From NCBI GenBank assembly GCA_021234155.1, contig JAJEKV010000016.1:2188536-2252535 (forward strand): a stretch of 64,000 nucleotides of DNA, written 5' to 3'. The position numbers and the translations under genes are program-made. A model generated the notes under the pieces. It made no database searches. It had not been told where the DNA came from and saw only the letters and a program-made list of their open reading frames with translations. Of this stretch, positions 22,181 through 32,079 are shown one piece after another (the stretch's first letter is position 1; each line of letters starts with the position of its first letter). The DNA comes from Isoetes taiwanensis. Its lineage: Eukaryota; Streptophyta; Lycopodiopsida; Isoetales; Isoetaceae.

Positions 22181-23828
22181 TGTGACGTTTCCAGACAAGA
22201 TACCGTCCCCGTGACGTATCTTGATCGCCACGTTCACGCTGTACACGCCCTCCGACCGACGCGGTACGCACGCAGGTTAAGTGGATAGCCCCCTAGGGGC
22301 AACTTGCTAAGAATGTGTATTAGTATTAATGTGCACATTTTCCAATGTACACATTAATGTGGGCAACAATTTCCATGTGGCCACTTGATGCCAAGTGGGC
22401 CCATACCCAAGTGTGCAATTAATGTGCACATCTTCCAATGTACACATTAATGTGGGCACACCTTTCCATGTGGGCACATTTTGCCACCTAGCTATTAAAG
22501 GCAAGTGGGCCCATTCCCAATTATCCCACATGCCAAGGGATAATTGGAAACCCTAGCCAACCCCATGTCTATTTAAGGAGGGAAACCCTAACTCACCCAT
22601 TTTTTCGTTTAGGTTTAGAGTTTGTTTTGGTCGCCTCAACATTAAAACCGCCTCCCGAATCACTCGAGAGAATTGCACCATTAGTTTCCCTTGATTCGAG
22701 TTTGCCGCCAGGATGGTCGAACTCAAGTCAGGAGGAGCCACTCAAGGATCAGTATTTGGCCAATTAAATAGTCTAAACCCTATTGGCCCCAGGTCCATAG
22801 AATCGAGAGGTTTAGCCTATTAAATTACCCATAATAGCCTTCTAGATCTCTAGATACCGACCTCTAACTAAAGAACCTAACTCTATGATATAGATTAGAT
22901 CTAGTTCTTTAGTTCTTTTCCGTGGATGTATATGGATGATGTATCTCTATGAACTCCTTTTGTATTGGGAAGGGGGTAGAGACCTCAAGCTTGGTAGTAG
23001 ATGCTCCTAGATTAGCCTCTCTAGCACACTATAGATTCGCCGTGTACAAGAGCCACACCAGGTTGTGGGTGAAGGGGCTGACCGGCCGAGAAGGAGGTTC
23101 ATGTCCCACTCGAAAGATCCCTCGGTGTGTAAGGCCTACTGGGATCATTGTGACTAGGTCTAATGGCTCACCACCGAAGTGCGGGTGAGGCATGGACTAA
23201 TCTGAAGTGGTGTACACTTTCCGGTGGGTTCGGTCCAATACGCGCAAAGGGCCCTCTAGTCACCTTGAGTCGGCATGTAGATCTCCGGAGGGAGTGATCC
23301 TTCCGCCCCATCGGGAATCGGGAGATGAAACCCGTGAATAGCCCCTTTGGCTATGCATCCAAGCGGGGCTTCTGGTCGTCTCGACACTTTTTGGCCTACT
23401 CGCAAAGTGTGCACGAGGGAGGCGGATGGAGTGGGACAACCCTATGCCATGTTCATATGCCCAAATCCACCTGTCATGAATTCATGCCCCAATGAACTGG
23501 GGACCCAAGCCGCCCCCAACCCTTGAGTCCCAGCCTTGGGTAGGATTCCCCACATGTATTGTGCTCACCTTGTTTATGCAGATGTGATGGACCACCCTTT
23601 GAGGTGGATATGTGCTTATGTTGTTATATTGACATGTATGTTTACGCCTGAGCCTAGGTAGGCCCCGAGGGAGACGGGGTAAAATGACCCCTTCACTCTT
23701 CCCTTTGAACCCGACATGGTTGCAAGTGTCGTGTGGAGGGCCCCGATATCAAGATAGAGCCGTATGGGGATGAACTCCTCGGTTGTATACGGTGAGTGCA
23801 ATCGTGATACGTAGTAGGGGACGTCCAA
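22181..23828 (+). repeat. 5' LTR of element A
   Basis: Starts TGTGACGTTTCC immediately after the TSD and ends near GGGGACGTCCAA just before the PBS. It contains two hairpins of the form ATTAATGTGCACATT/AATGTACACATTAAT (22325-22358 and 22418-22451, 93 bp apart) and a TATA-like CTATTTAAGG at 22569-22578. It matches 34360-36025 over its full length, with many small differences concentrated in CG-rich stretches. Confidence 0.92.
22325..22451. repeat. Twin hairpins in the A 5' LTR (U3 region)
   Basis: Two foldbacks with 14-15 bp arms and 4-5 base loops (TTCC, CTTCC), 93 bp apart and upstream of the TATA-like box. Both are kept in the 3' LTR at about 34,503-34,632. Confidence 0.85.
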
Positions 23829-23829
23829 A

Positions 23830-23841
23830 TGGTATCAGAGC
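23830..23841 (+). other. Primer binding site of element A (initiator Met tRNA)
   Basis: TGGTATCAGAGC directly downstream of the 5' LTR is the standard plant tRNA-iMet primer site. Confidence 0.93.
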
Positions 23842-24041
23842 AATGTTCTTGGTGACCAAGAGCAAAGCACTGACCATGCTCCCATTAGTACTAACTGATA
23901 GGATCCTTAAACCTCGAAAAGTGGAAAAAAAAAATTTCTCATGTTTGTAGTAGATGCTAAGCTAGTGCAGTTAGAAGTGACCGAAAACATAATGAAAACA
24001 TAAAAGACTGAAATTGGTGAGCCAACTCCCCAAAAGGATTG

Positions 24042-24110
24042 GTCTCACACGTCGCGCCGGGGACAGAAATGAGATTCTCATTTTAGAACGGCCAAGTTAA
24101 CGTGTGAGAC
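24042..24110. repeat. Nested palindrome A1 in the leader of element A
   Basis: Outer arms GTCTCACACG (24042-24051) and CGTGTGAGAC (24101-24110) are perfect. Inner arms AAATGAGA (24067-24074) and TCTCATTT (24076-24083) surround one base. This is the best-preserved of four copies. Confidence 0.9.
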
Positions 24111-24245
24111 ATTCAACTTGAAACATTAAGAAATGTCATGAATCACAGTAAAATAATTTGATAATTCTAATTTTAAGCTAAGAATCAGTAGAATTGGCAT
24201 GTTACATGTTTAAAAAGTACAAAATTTAGTAGTGGGTCCCACCAT

Positions 24246-24298
24246 GTCTCCCCACGTCGGCGCCAGGGGCGAAATGACTTTTTCATTTCGGGCGAGAC
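24246..24298. repeat. Nested palindrome A2
   Basis: Outer GTCTC (24246-24250) and GAGAC (24294-24298); inner CGAAATGA (24270-24277) and TCATTTCG (24283-24290) with a 5-base loop. It begins 204 bp after A1. Confidence 0.85.
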
Positions 24299-24376
24299 CT
24301 TTGCTTAATTAGGTGTTTTAGATGTTTTAGGTAACCCAAAAAAGGTAGTTTAGAATTTGACCTAAAAATGAACCCC

Positions 24377-24385
24377 TATAAATAG
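24377..24385 (+). promoter_or_regulatory. TATA box before the first extra gene of A
   Basis: TATAAATAG, 105 bp upstream of the ATG at 24482 and 79 bp downstream of palindrome A2. The same box recurs at 26303-26311 in the same arrangement, and similar bases follow both boxes (a CTCATTT, CTG, AAGT, CTCTC series). Confidence 0.65.
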
Positions 24386-24481
24386 ATCCGGCCCCCTCAT
24401 TTTGGCGTACCACTGAAAGTCTCTCTCTTTGCCAAAGGCGCATCTTCCCCGCACATAGCTCGGACGGTTGAACCGCCAAGC

Positions 24482-25606
24482 ATGGCCCGCACAAAGAAGA
24501 CCGCTAGGAAGCCTACGTCGTCGCGGATCGTCCCACAGCCGAAAGCCCGCAACCTCATTCGCACCATACTCGAGAACGCCTTTTTTCACTAAGGGGAATC
24601 CTCTTCCGGCGAGGAGGCGGGGATCGGATCGAGTGACCAGACGAGGTCATAAAAGAGGAGCGGCTCGGATATTATGCAGTTGTATTCTCAAGAGATGGGT
24701 CAAGAGGAGAGGAGGAACAGGAGGAACGGGAGCAGTGGGGGTAGCCGAATCGAGGAGCAAATCCCGAGGCTTGGGGGTCGCCTCGCAAGAGGAGGAGGAG
24801 AGAGAGAGGTAGCGACAACCAGACTTAGCCCTCTGAGAAGCAGATTCGCGCCTTCATCATCAGCAAGTATGAAGATATGAGCGCCGAGAGCAGAGGGATT
24901 AAGAGTCGAAGATTTAATCCAACCAAGCAATGGGCGGGTCAAGAAGGAAGGCCAAAGCCATCAAGGCGGGTGGCGTAAGAGTCGCCAAGGTTGGTAAGCT
25001 GCCAGGTCGGCCATCAATGAGCCGCCGTGAATGTGCTCTCGCCGACCGACGACTCTGGACGATGATTACGCCCCCAACACAGGGGGCGAGTTCTTCAAAC
25101 CCCCGCCCGTGGAGAGGGAAGTACCCGAGCAGCAGGTGGTACTGATGAGCGCTACCGACAGCCGCAAGCTCCCACCTTTCCCAGGCGTGGGATAGGGTTA
25201 AAGCCCCGCTGCCACAACGGGAGGGTATAGGTGATAGACCCGGCCGAGGTCCATCGGCGAAGATTAAGGAGCACAACGCCTATATGGCGAAGTGGGAGGC
25301 ATACAATGCCTATTACCAAAGCAAAGACAGTGGTACGGACAATTGGAAGGACACCGGCGAGGAGGAGACCTCAAGCCGCCACCACCAAAGCCCAAGCCTC
25401 CCGAGCACCCGGGGAAGAAGCGGACTCAAGAGCAAGGTAGGAGCAGGGCCCTCAAGGAAATCCGCACTTCCAAAGGAAGTTACGGACTCTTGATCCCCGG
25501 CACCGATTTTAACGCTTGGTCCGTGGAAGTAATCCAGGAGTACAAACACGGACATCGGCGGACCGATGAAATCTTCTTTGTGCTTACGGGGGAGGCGGCG
25601 GCTTAA
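24482..25606 (+). pseudogene. Extra gene 1 of element A; histone-H3-tail-like N terminus
   Basis: The frame starting at the ATG at 24482 reads MARTKKTARKPTSSRIVPQP. Ten of the first twelve residues equal histone H3 (MARTKQTARKST), keeping K4, R8 and K9. Stops interrupt this frame at codon 37 and about 20 codons later; the same frame then continues to 24880 as a Gly/Arg/Glu-rich stretch. Other frames carry on downstream, including YMAKWEAYNAYYQSKD at about 25,280-25,330 and LLIPGTDFNAWSVEVIQEYK at 25,490-25,550. I recognise no catalytic domain. It lies between the PBS and gag, behind its own TATA box. Alternative views are a basic, chromatin- or nucleic-acid-binding ORF1 with a chance match, or a decayed captured gene. 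Confidence 0.5.
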
Positions 25607-25867
25607 AAATAGTGCAAAAGATTTTGAAGATTGACGCCCCGCGGTAAACATAATTAAAGAGGGTCACCCTCATGAGGTGGGATATGTATCTTGCCGGACA
25701 CATCAAGGGGAACGCCTTTGAGATTTTGTAAATAATGTAAAAATTTTGTTAATATAAAGAATTTTGTGGGTAAATAATGTGCCTAATCTTGTTTAAATAG
25801 GTTAAGAAACTGAAATTCTAGCTTTTGTTTTGATCAAATTGGAGTTTTTGAGCAAAATTGAGACGAT
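25607..25867. other. Spacer between extra gene 1 and the second palindrome pair
   Basis: AT-rich, no recognisable feature apart from a possible 3' untranslated stretch around 25,730-25,800. Confidence 0.4.
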
Positions 25868-25928
25868 GTCTCACACGCCGCCACAGACGTAAAATGAGAT
25901 TCTCATTTTCGCCGGGCTAACGTGAGAC
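25868..25928. repeat. Nested palindrome A3
   Basis: Outer GTCTCACACG (25868-25877) pairs with CGTGAGAC (25921-25928); inner AAAATGAGA (25891-25899) and TCTCATTTT (25901-25909) surround one T. Same consensus as A1. Confidence 0.9.
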
Positions 25929-26060
25929 CATGCCCAATCATGCCCAAAAGCGCCCAAATCGACCAAATAAGGGGTCAATTCCGCCTAACTCGGCAGTTTA
26001 GTGGAATTACAGCTTTAGATTATCCAAATTGATTAAGTTTAGCCCATTTAGAGCCCACGC

Positions 26061-26123
26061 CTCACACGTCGCGCCCAGACGTAAAATGAACTTTCCATTA
26101 TCGGTCCGACGCACGCGGTGAGA
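26061..26123. repeat. Nested palindrome A4 (degenerate)
   Basis: CTCACACGTCGCGCCCAGACG (from 26061) matches the left half of A1 and A3, and GGTGAGAC closes it at 26117-26124. The inner arms are decayed (AAAATGA ... CCATTA). It begins 193 bp after A3. Confidence 0.75.
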
Positions 26124-26302
26124 CCTCGCCCATTTTTTCACCAAATGATCTCCAAATTGTTGCAATAGGTTCATTAGCCCATCGTAGCATGCTCAAACCC
26201 CAGAAGTAGTCTTCAAACTCTCAATTGCACCCTTTAATAGATCTGAATCACCCAATCCCAAGAAAATTCTAGGTCATCCAAAAATTAGGTTTTTTCCTTT
26301 TC

Positions 26303-26311
26303 TATAAATAG
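26303..26311 (+). promoter_or_regulatory. TATA box before the second extra gene of A
   Basis: TATAAATAG, 120 bp upstream of an ATGGCC start at 26423, repeating the palindrome pair, TATA box, ATGGCC layout seen at 24042-24487. Confidence 0.6.
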
Positions 26312-26422
26312 GCCCTCCATTTCTCATTTAGCACCCCTGCAAGTTTGCTCTCCACGCTTAGGCGATCTTTCAGCTCCCCGAGGCGCCAAGATTCGCTTGA
26401 TACTCCCTTCTTCGCTAGATCA

Positions 26423-27933
26423 ATGGCCACCTGACTTCAAAGCGATGGTACAAATGCCCTATGTCGCCGAGGCGGATGTCAACCACATCTTCCAAGTCTT
26501 TGGGAAAGAAATCGATATCCAAGCACGCTAAATGCAACCCCAAAGATATAGGCAAGTGTTAGCAGAGTTTCAAGCTTAGGGTAGGACCCTCCCTTGTTCA
26601 GGTTCCCCTTGCATAGGATATTTCGCTCCCTCAGCCCATCCCTTCAATGACCTTGGGTGATGTCCCCAACATCGCCAAGTACCTAACTAACAAGGCTAGA
26701 GGTCGCTAGGATTACATGGTCTGACGATACCAACAGACAAGTATTTCTCCTACACCGCCCTAGCTATTTTCTTGTCCCACCGCTACCGAAAACCCAATGG
26801 GGCAACCTCTATCCCTCCGGATGGAGGTGGACCCCATAGCAACAAGCTAAGCAGAGGAGCAGATGCTTCCGCAGACGCAAAAGAGCAGGAAGGAGCAGAG
26901 GAAGAAGAAGAGGAGCTCGGACGACAATAAGTACACCTGAGCGCCAACTCAGGAGGAAGAACGGGCAACAAGCGTAATCAGAGCTGGTCAATCTTCGAAA
27001 GCAGAGCCGGGCAGACATCGTGAGTTGTTTCCTCCACTTGGGCTAGGCATCACAAGCCTAGCCCCTATCATCATCAACGAGAGGAGTATCTACCCTCGCC
27101 GACATCCTAACCTTCCCGACGCGGGAGAGGGGAGCGGGGATTGATGAACTGCTCCACCGGCCCACGGCACCGACTTGATCGACTTCATCGTCCGAGGAGC
27201 CCCGACTTTCCGCTCATGAGGGAGGCCGACACCTACACAGGGGAGTCGACTCATCCGTGCATCCAGCCTACAAAGAAGATCAGCAAATGATGGACGAGCG
27301 AGAGCTGCCAACGGAGGAGGAGTTCCCGCCCTCCAAGAACAGATGGGGATCCGTGGGAAGACCACGGCATCCTAATGCCCGCACCTTCGACACCACCCCC
27401 AAAGAAGAGGAGCAGAATCGACCAAAGCAGTCGACTCCACAATTGAAGACTACCGAGCTCACCGAGATAGAGGTCGATAACATCACGCGCATAGAGCAGA
27501 GGCCAAATAAGTGGAGAATCATCCACGACGCAATCCCATGCATCCCCGAGGTACTACCCGCCACCGCCGCTAGACGGGAGAATAGCGGTACACCGCATGT
27601 TCAGCCCCGCAGGTGAAGAAGGGGTGTTCATGCCGATTGCACTCTCGCTCTCGCGTGCATGCTCTAATAGCGGCAAACGCCGACTATGCTGTCCTAGTCA
27701 AGAGGGCAATAGCACTTGACCTCTTCGACTTTGCCATACCCCCACGAATTTGCAAAGCAGATTGGCGTGACCGCTGCCCTTACAGCTTAATCTGCAGGGT
27801 GGAAGAGTGGGGAGAGCCTTGCAGGTGGCTGCTCGCCGCTGTTGCCATCGTGAACTTGGGTCATTCTAGTAGGAACGCCCAAGTTAAGAAGTTCCTTGAA
27901 GACAACCCGCCTTACCTACGATTCCAAGACTAG
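26423..27933 (+). pseudogene. Extra gene 2 of element A, unrecognised
   Basis: The ATGGCC at 26423 is followed at once by a stop in this reading, but neighbouring frames give coherent protein-like stretches: MVQMPYVAEADVNHIFQVFG (about 26,444-26,510), KYFSYTALAIFLSHRYRKPN (about 26,740-26,800) leading into an acidic run of seven or more Glu, an acidic/basic stretch at 27257-27616, and a Cys/Trp-rich C terminus at 27613-27933 (RICKADWRDRCPYSLICRVE). The total span of about 500 codons, broken by several frameshifts, suggests one long ORF. I cannot assign a function. It is separated from gag by about 900 bp that include a MITE. Confidence 0.45.
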
Positions 27934-28168
27934 TTAGACTCTTGATCCCGAGACTTTTGTACTAAAATATTATATAATATATGAATATAATTTCATGCAC
28001 TTTAAATGTTTTGTTGATGTAATTTTTGGCCCACAACTATACCCAACAAACATAGACAATGCAAGAGAACAAGTAAAACTAACCATATAGCCATGAATTA
28101 CTTATGTATGCGCTAGAGGCCTAAGCTCGGGAACGATACAACGCTTGAGACCATATGAAAGAACAAAG
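27934..28168. other. AT-rich spacer after extra gene 2
   Basis: No gene or domain seen; likely 3' untranslated sequence of extra gene 2 followed by the flank of the TIR insertion. Confidence 0.4.
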
Positions 28169-28722
28169 ATTAGAGGTAATTTGAGATCTCATTTTGTCCC
28201 ATTAATGGATGCTTAAAAAGCCACATCGCCTTTTAAACCGGTCCAATAACAAGAGAAGAGCTCCAAGCAGTATTTTATTCCAAGATATGTGGCGCAAGTA
28301 ATTAATGCGCTTCTAACTAACTTTTGCTTGTCATTTTTCTACTATAACTTTTGATCAAAACTCCGATTCGAACACTATTTGTGGCAATGGATTCGCCTCC
28401 TCAAGATCTTTGTAATGACAACCCATTGTTATATCTTTTGGGATGTAAATATATAAGAAAAGAGCAAAAACCATATTTTTAAGGTTAACACATATATTTG
28501 TATTGAAATACATCATAACCATATATCACTTGAAAGATCTTTTCATTCAAGATCTAATGCAATAAATGCCGCAAAGATTTTCATGAGTGGATCAAAAAGT
28601 TATAGGAAAAAAAAAAATGGGATGAAGTTGTTAATGCCGCATTAATTGCAGCTTTGATGTAGAGTACTCATTCTATTGAAGGATTTTATGGGGACAAAAG
28701 GAGATCTCAAATTACCTCTAAT
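28169..28722. mobile_element. MITE-like TIR insertion in element A, 554 bp
   Basis: ATTAGAGGTAATTTGAGATC (from 28169) and its reverse complement ending at 28722 form 32-bp terminal inverted repeats with one mismatch, both reaching GGGACAAAA/TTTTGTCCC. TA occurs on both sides if the ends are set at GAGGTAATT (flanks 28171-28172 and 28719-28720), so a Tc1/mariner-type TA target is possible but ambiguous. The interior is AT-rich and non-coding. Confidence 0.8.
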
Positions 28723-29990
28723 GAGTCCGGGCCAAAGCCACCTCCCAAGAAGGAACCCGTTTTGAGGAATTTGGACCCATGACCCCCTTAAGAGGAAATA
28801 TCCCTGCATGAGGACGGACCTCGAATGAGCAAAGGCCTTGTCGGGGCTGCTAAGTAGGAGCAGTTCTATGGGCAACGCCAGCTTGCCGCAGTAAAGCATC
28901 AGCTCTGAGAAACGGAAGGGACAAGAAGAGAAACAAGAGAAGGAGATCCTCCAGTTCTAATCTTCCCGACTCAAGCTCGATTCGCACCAATTCCGAGGAA
29001 GACGTAAGAGCAGGCCCGTGACCTAACAGACGAAGGGCGAGGAACACCGCAGATGTAAGGCGAGGGACATAGAATGACTAATAAAGGGACACTAGGGCTC
29101 GACTACCGTAAGAAGGTAGATTCCGCGACCGGCAATGTATGGAAGGCCTTGAATCGAACAATTTCGGGGAGAACAGTCGATTAGAAGCGGCATGGCCGGA
29201 CTAAAATGAGTGAGTACCGCAAATGCTTATGGCATGAAGGATAAAGACAAAGGGCAGAGTGGCAACAGCCAACTTGAAAGGAGACGCACTAATTTGGTGG
29301 AAGGGTTATGCAAAGGCACATGGCTTAAGTGGATACTTGTAAGTTCGTAAAGTTTGCTAAAGCCTTCAAGCCATTACGCCCCAAGGGAACATAAGTCCAA
29401 GATGATGCAAAGTTAGTTCTGCTACAAAGGCAAAGAAGGCAACAACCGGGCCCGTATATACAGAGGAATTCATGAGGAGGAAAGGTCAGATGTGCCAAAA
29501 TTGGGTGAGAAGCATGCAAGAGAAAGCTTTTATTGAGGGGTGAATGAGGAGATCCAAGCTTGTGAGGGCAATAAATCCTAAGACAAAGGTTCAAGCAGAG
29601 TCCAAGGCAATAAGCTTGCAAGGAACGGGACCTCGTAATAGCGGGCGAGGCAAAGCAAAGACTACCAGATAAAGGCAAGGCAACATGAAGCTATAGCCCT
29701 AGGGGGCACAAATTCTGTGTCCAAATTAGAGCCCCATATGGTGGCAAACTGTGGGAAGCAAAGCATAGGAGAAGAAGGTGTGTCCTTCAAGGACAAGCAG
29801 AGGGGTCAAACTACTCTAAAGCAAAGGCGATCCTTTTGGCAGCTATGCCCAAGGAAAAAGAGACAGAGTGCATAGAAAAGCAGCTTTGTTTCAGTGCTTC
29901 CAGCCGTGCCATAGGGATGAATCGCCCCTACGCCATGAGTGCAAAGACTAGCGGAGTTGGGAGATTGGGACACCCCGTCTCGACAACGAC
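28723..29990 (+). pseudogene. Gag, element A (broken)
   Basis: Gag of the chromovirus-like element. The diagnostic part is at about 29,270-29,330: ATANLKGDALIWWKGYAK, equivalent to the conserved L-x-G-x-A-x-x-W-W block of plant gypsy Gag. EEFMRRKGQMCQNWVRSMQ follows at 29,460-29,520. A possible degenerate zinc knuckle (CFQCFQPCH) is near 29,887-29,915. The reading frame changes repeatedly and there are in-frame stops, so only fragments can be read. Confidence 0.6.
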
Positions 29991-30239
29991 GGGCGAGGGA
30001 AGCCCGCTGACTACATATCGTGGTGAGTGTCATATCTTTGCCGCGAATTGATACAGAAAGCAAGCAGAGAGCCAAGATAAAGTAATTTCCACAAAGAGGG
30101 AAGGCCAAGACCAAGTCCTTCATAGTCTTGATAGACCTCAGAAGTAGCCATAACTTTGCATCCCCGTAATCGGTTCAAATGTTGAAGTTGAAACCACTAA
30201 AGTCAAAGCCAAGGCCCGCTGTCTTAGCAAGTGGAGCAA

Positions 30240-30480
30240 GAAGGCGTATCAAGCAGCAAGAGAATTAACTTCGACATCGACTTGCCGTGGATTAATATCC
30301 AGATGGGGGCAGAAGTACGGGCATTGGTAAGCACGACTTGATCATAGGAATGGAGTATCTTGACCAGCCGGGGCCATTATTGATTGTGGAAAGCGGAAGG
30401 TGACCTTCCCAACACCGACGGCAAGATCATTGAGATTACGTGTAAAGAAGTTGTTCCCATCATGCAAAGGTATGTCTTCT
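30240..30480 (+). pseudogene. Aspartic protease remnant, element A
   Basis: The translation around 30,325-30,420 contains HDLIIGMEYLDQPGPLL, which matches the G-M-x-W/Y-L block near the C terminus of plant gypsy proteases, followed after a frameshift by a KRKVTFPT-like end. The catalytic D-S/T-G motif upstream could not be read with confidence. Confidence 0.5.
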
Positions 30481-30599
30481 AAACTACTGTTCAAGTGCAT
30501 CACGAGCGAAAGGTGTGGCATACATCTTCAAGCTTGAGATTGATGAGCCGAGTCAGAAGAAAGCAAAGAAGACAAAGTGCTCAAAGAAGTTGTCAAGCA

Positions 30600-31330
30600 A
30601 ATAGCTCAAATCGGGATCACGGAGTTCCATGTTCTCTTTCCAGATGAGATCAAGTGCCTTCCTCCTTCATGGGGAGTCGAGTGTGAGATAGCACACTAAC
30701 CAGGAACAAAGCCCACAAGTAAGGCTCCATACGTAATGACGACGCAAGAGTTGAATGGAGCTAAAGAAGCAATTGCGAGGAGTCGCCGACCTAGGCTTCA
30801 TTAGACCTAGTGTCTCGCCATTTGGAGCACCCATTCTCTTTGTAAGAAAGAAGGATGGCGCTTTAAGGATGTGTATAGACTATAGGCGTTGAACAAGCAC
30901 ACCATTAAGAACAAGTATGCGCCCCGTGATCAGATGACTTGATGGATCAGCTCCAAGGTGCAAAGGTCTTCTCCAAAATCGACTTAAGGTCGCTATCATC
31001 GATCGATAAAGGAGGAAGATATCCACAAGACCGCCTTCTAACGCGGGTATGGGCATTATGAATTACCTGTAATGCCTTTCGGCTTATCGAACGCCCCGCC
31101 GACGCTCATGAGGCTCATGAACGACATCTTCGTGGAGTTCTTAGACACCTTTGTGATTGTATTCTTTGATGACATTTTGTGTATAGCAGATCCCTTTGAA
31201 GAGCACGTGCACAACACTTAAGGAGGAGTGCTAGAGAAGTTGAAGAGGCACCGCTTGTACGCCAAGTTGTCGGTGTCACTTTGCAAACAGTAGAAGGTAG
31301 AATACCGGGTCATGTGATCTCGCCGAAGGA
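30600..31330 (+). pseudogene. Reverse transcriptase, element A (broken)
   Basis: Blocks in order: [20 protein letters not shown] and [12 protein letters not shown] (30,790-30,885), a frameshifted LMDQLQGAKVFSKIDL region (30,930-30,985), MPFGLSNAP-like coding at 31,075-31,100, and VIVFFDDILCIAD at 31,155-31,190, which holds the catalytic Asp-Asp with FFDD in place of the usual YVDD. Frames alternate. The wording is that of plant chromovirus RTs. Confidence 0.75.
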
Positions 31331-31990
31331 ATCTCAATTTGATCCCGCCAAGATTGAAGCAGCCATTCAATGGCCGGGCGCCAAGAATGTGCATGAAGTC
31401 GTAAGTTTTCGCCCAGCAGGGTACTACAGAAGTTCGTGAAGAACTTTGCTAAGATAGCGCCCGCTAACGTGACTTGATGAGGGCGGAGAAGGTGAAAGAT
31501 TGGGCAGAGCATTGGCACAAGAAAGCCCAAGGTGGTTTGAATTGTTGAAGGAAGCTTTAACAAGCCCCAACCCTAACCCTCCGACTCCAGAGAAAGATAA
31601 GCCAGCTTACGACGCAGTAAGATAGCTACGGGTGCAAAGGTTCATGCAAGAAGAGCGTGGTAGCGATGATTCCGTGAAGATGAAACGCCGAAACGTGCTA
31701 CCCCACCCACCATCGTGAATTGCTTGCAACCGCCCGGCATTAAGAATTTGGAGGCACTATCTTTTGGGAAGGAAGTTCCAGCTTGGATACGCACCATCGA
31801 GCCTCCAAAGATGTATTCACGCGAACCACACCCTCAACCCCGGCAGAGAAGGTGGATGGAATTCCTTGAAGAGTATGACTTTGATATAGTCTACAAGCCG
31901 TGGAAGCTCAATGTGGTAGCGGATGCGCTTTCAAGGCATCCCCGACAACTAGAGTGCATTGCAATGCAATTTCGACGCCTCCAAATGATT
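31331..31990 (+). pseudogene. RNase H, element A (broken)
   Basis: A connection segment lies at about 31,330-31,450 (SPKESQFDPAKIEAAIQWPG). The RNase H end at 31,835-31,950 reads [21 protein letters not shown], then [11 protein letters not shown]. It has frameshifts and stops between 31,450 and 31,720. Confidence 0.75.
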
Positions 31991-32079
31991 TTGGTAAGAA
32001 GATTGAAGAGTCCGCGCAACGGACATGGATTTCAAGGAAGTATGGGCAAGCCTCTAGGGAGGCTAGAACAGATAAGGAG

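Noticed and set aside
24042-26311. Palindrome/TATA modules as the two LTRs of a nested retrotransposon
   Set aside because: No TG...CA ends, PBS, polypurine tract or target duplication frames them, and similarity between the modules is confined to palindromes and the TATA region.
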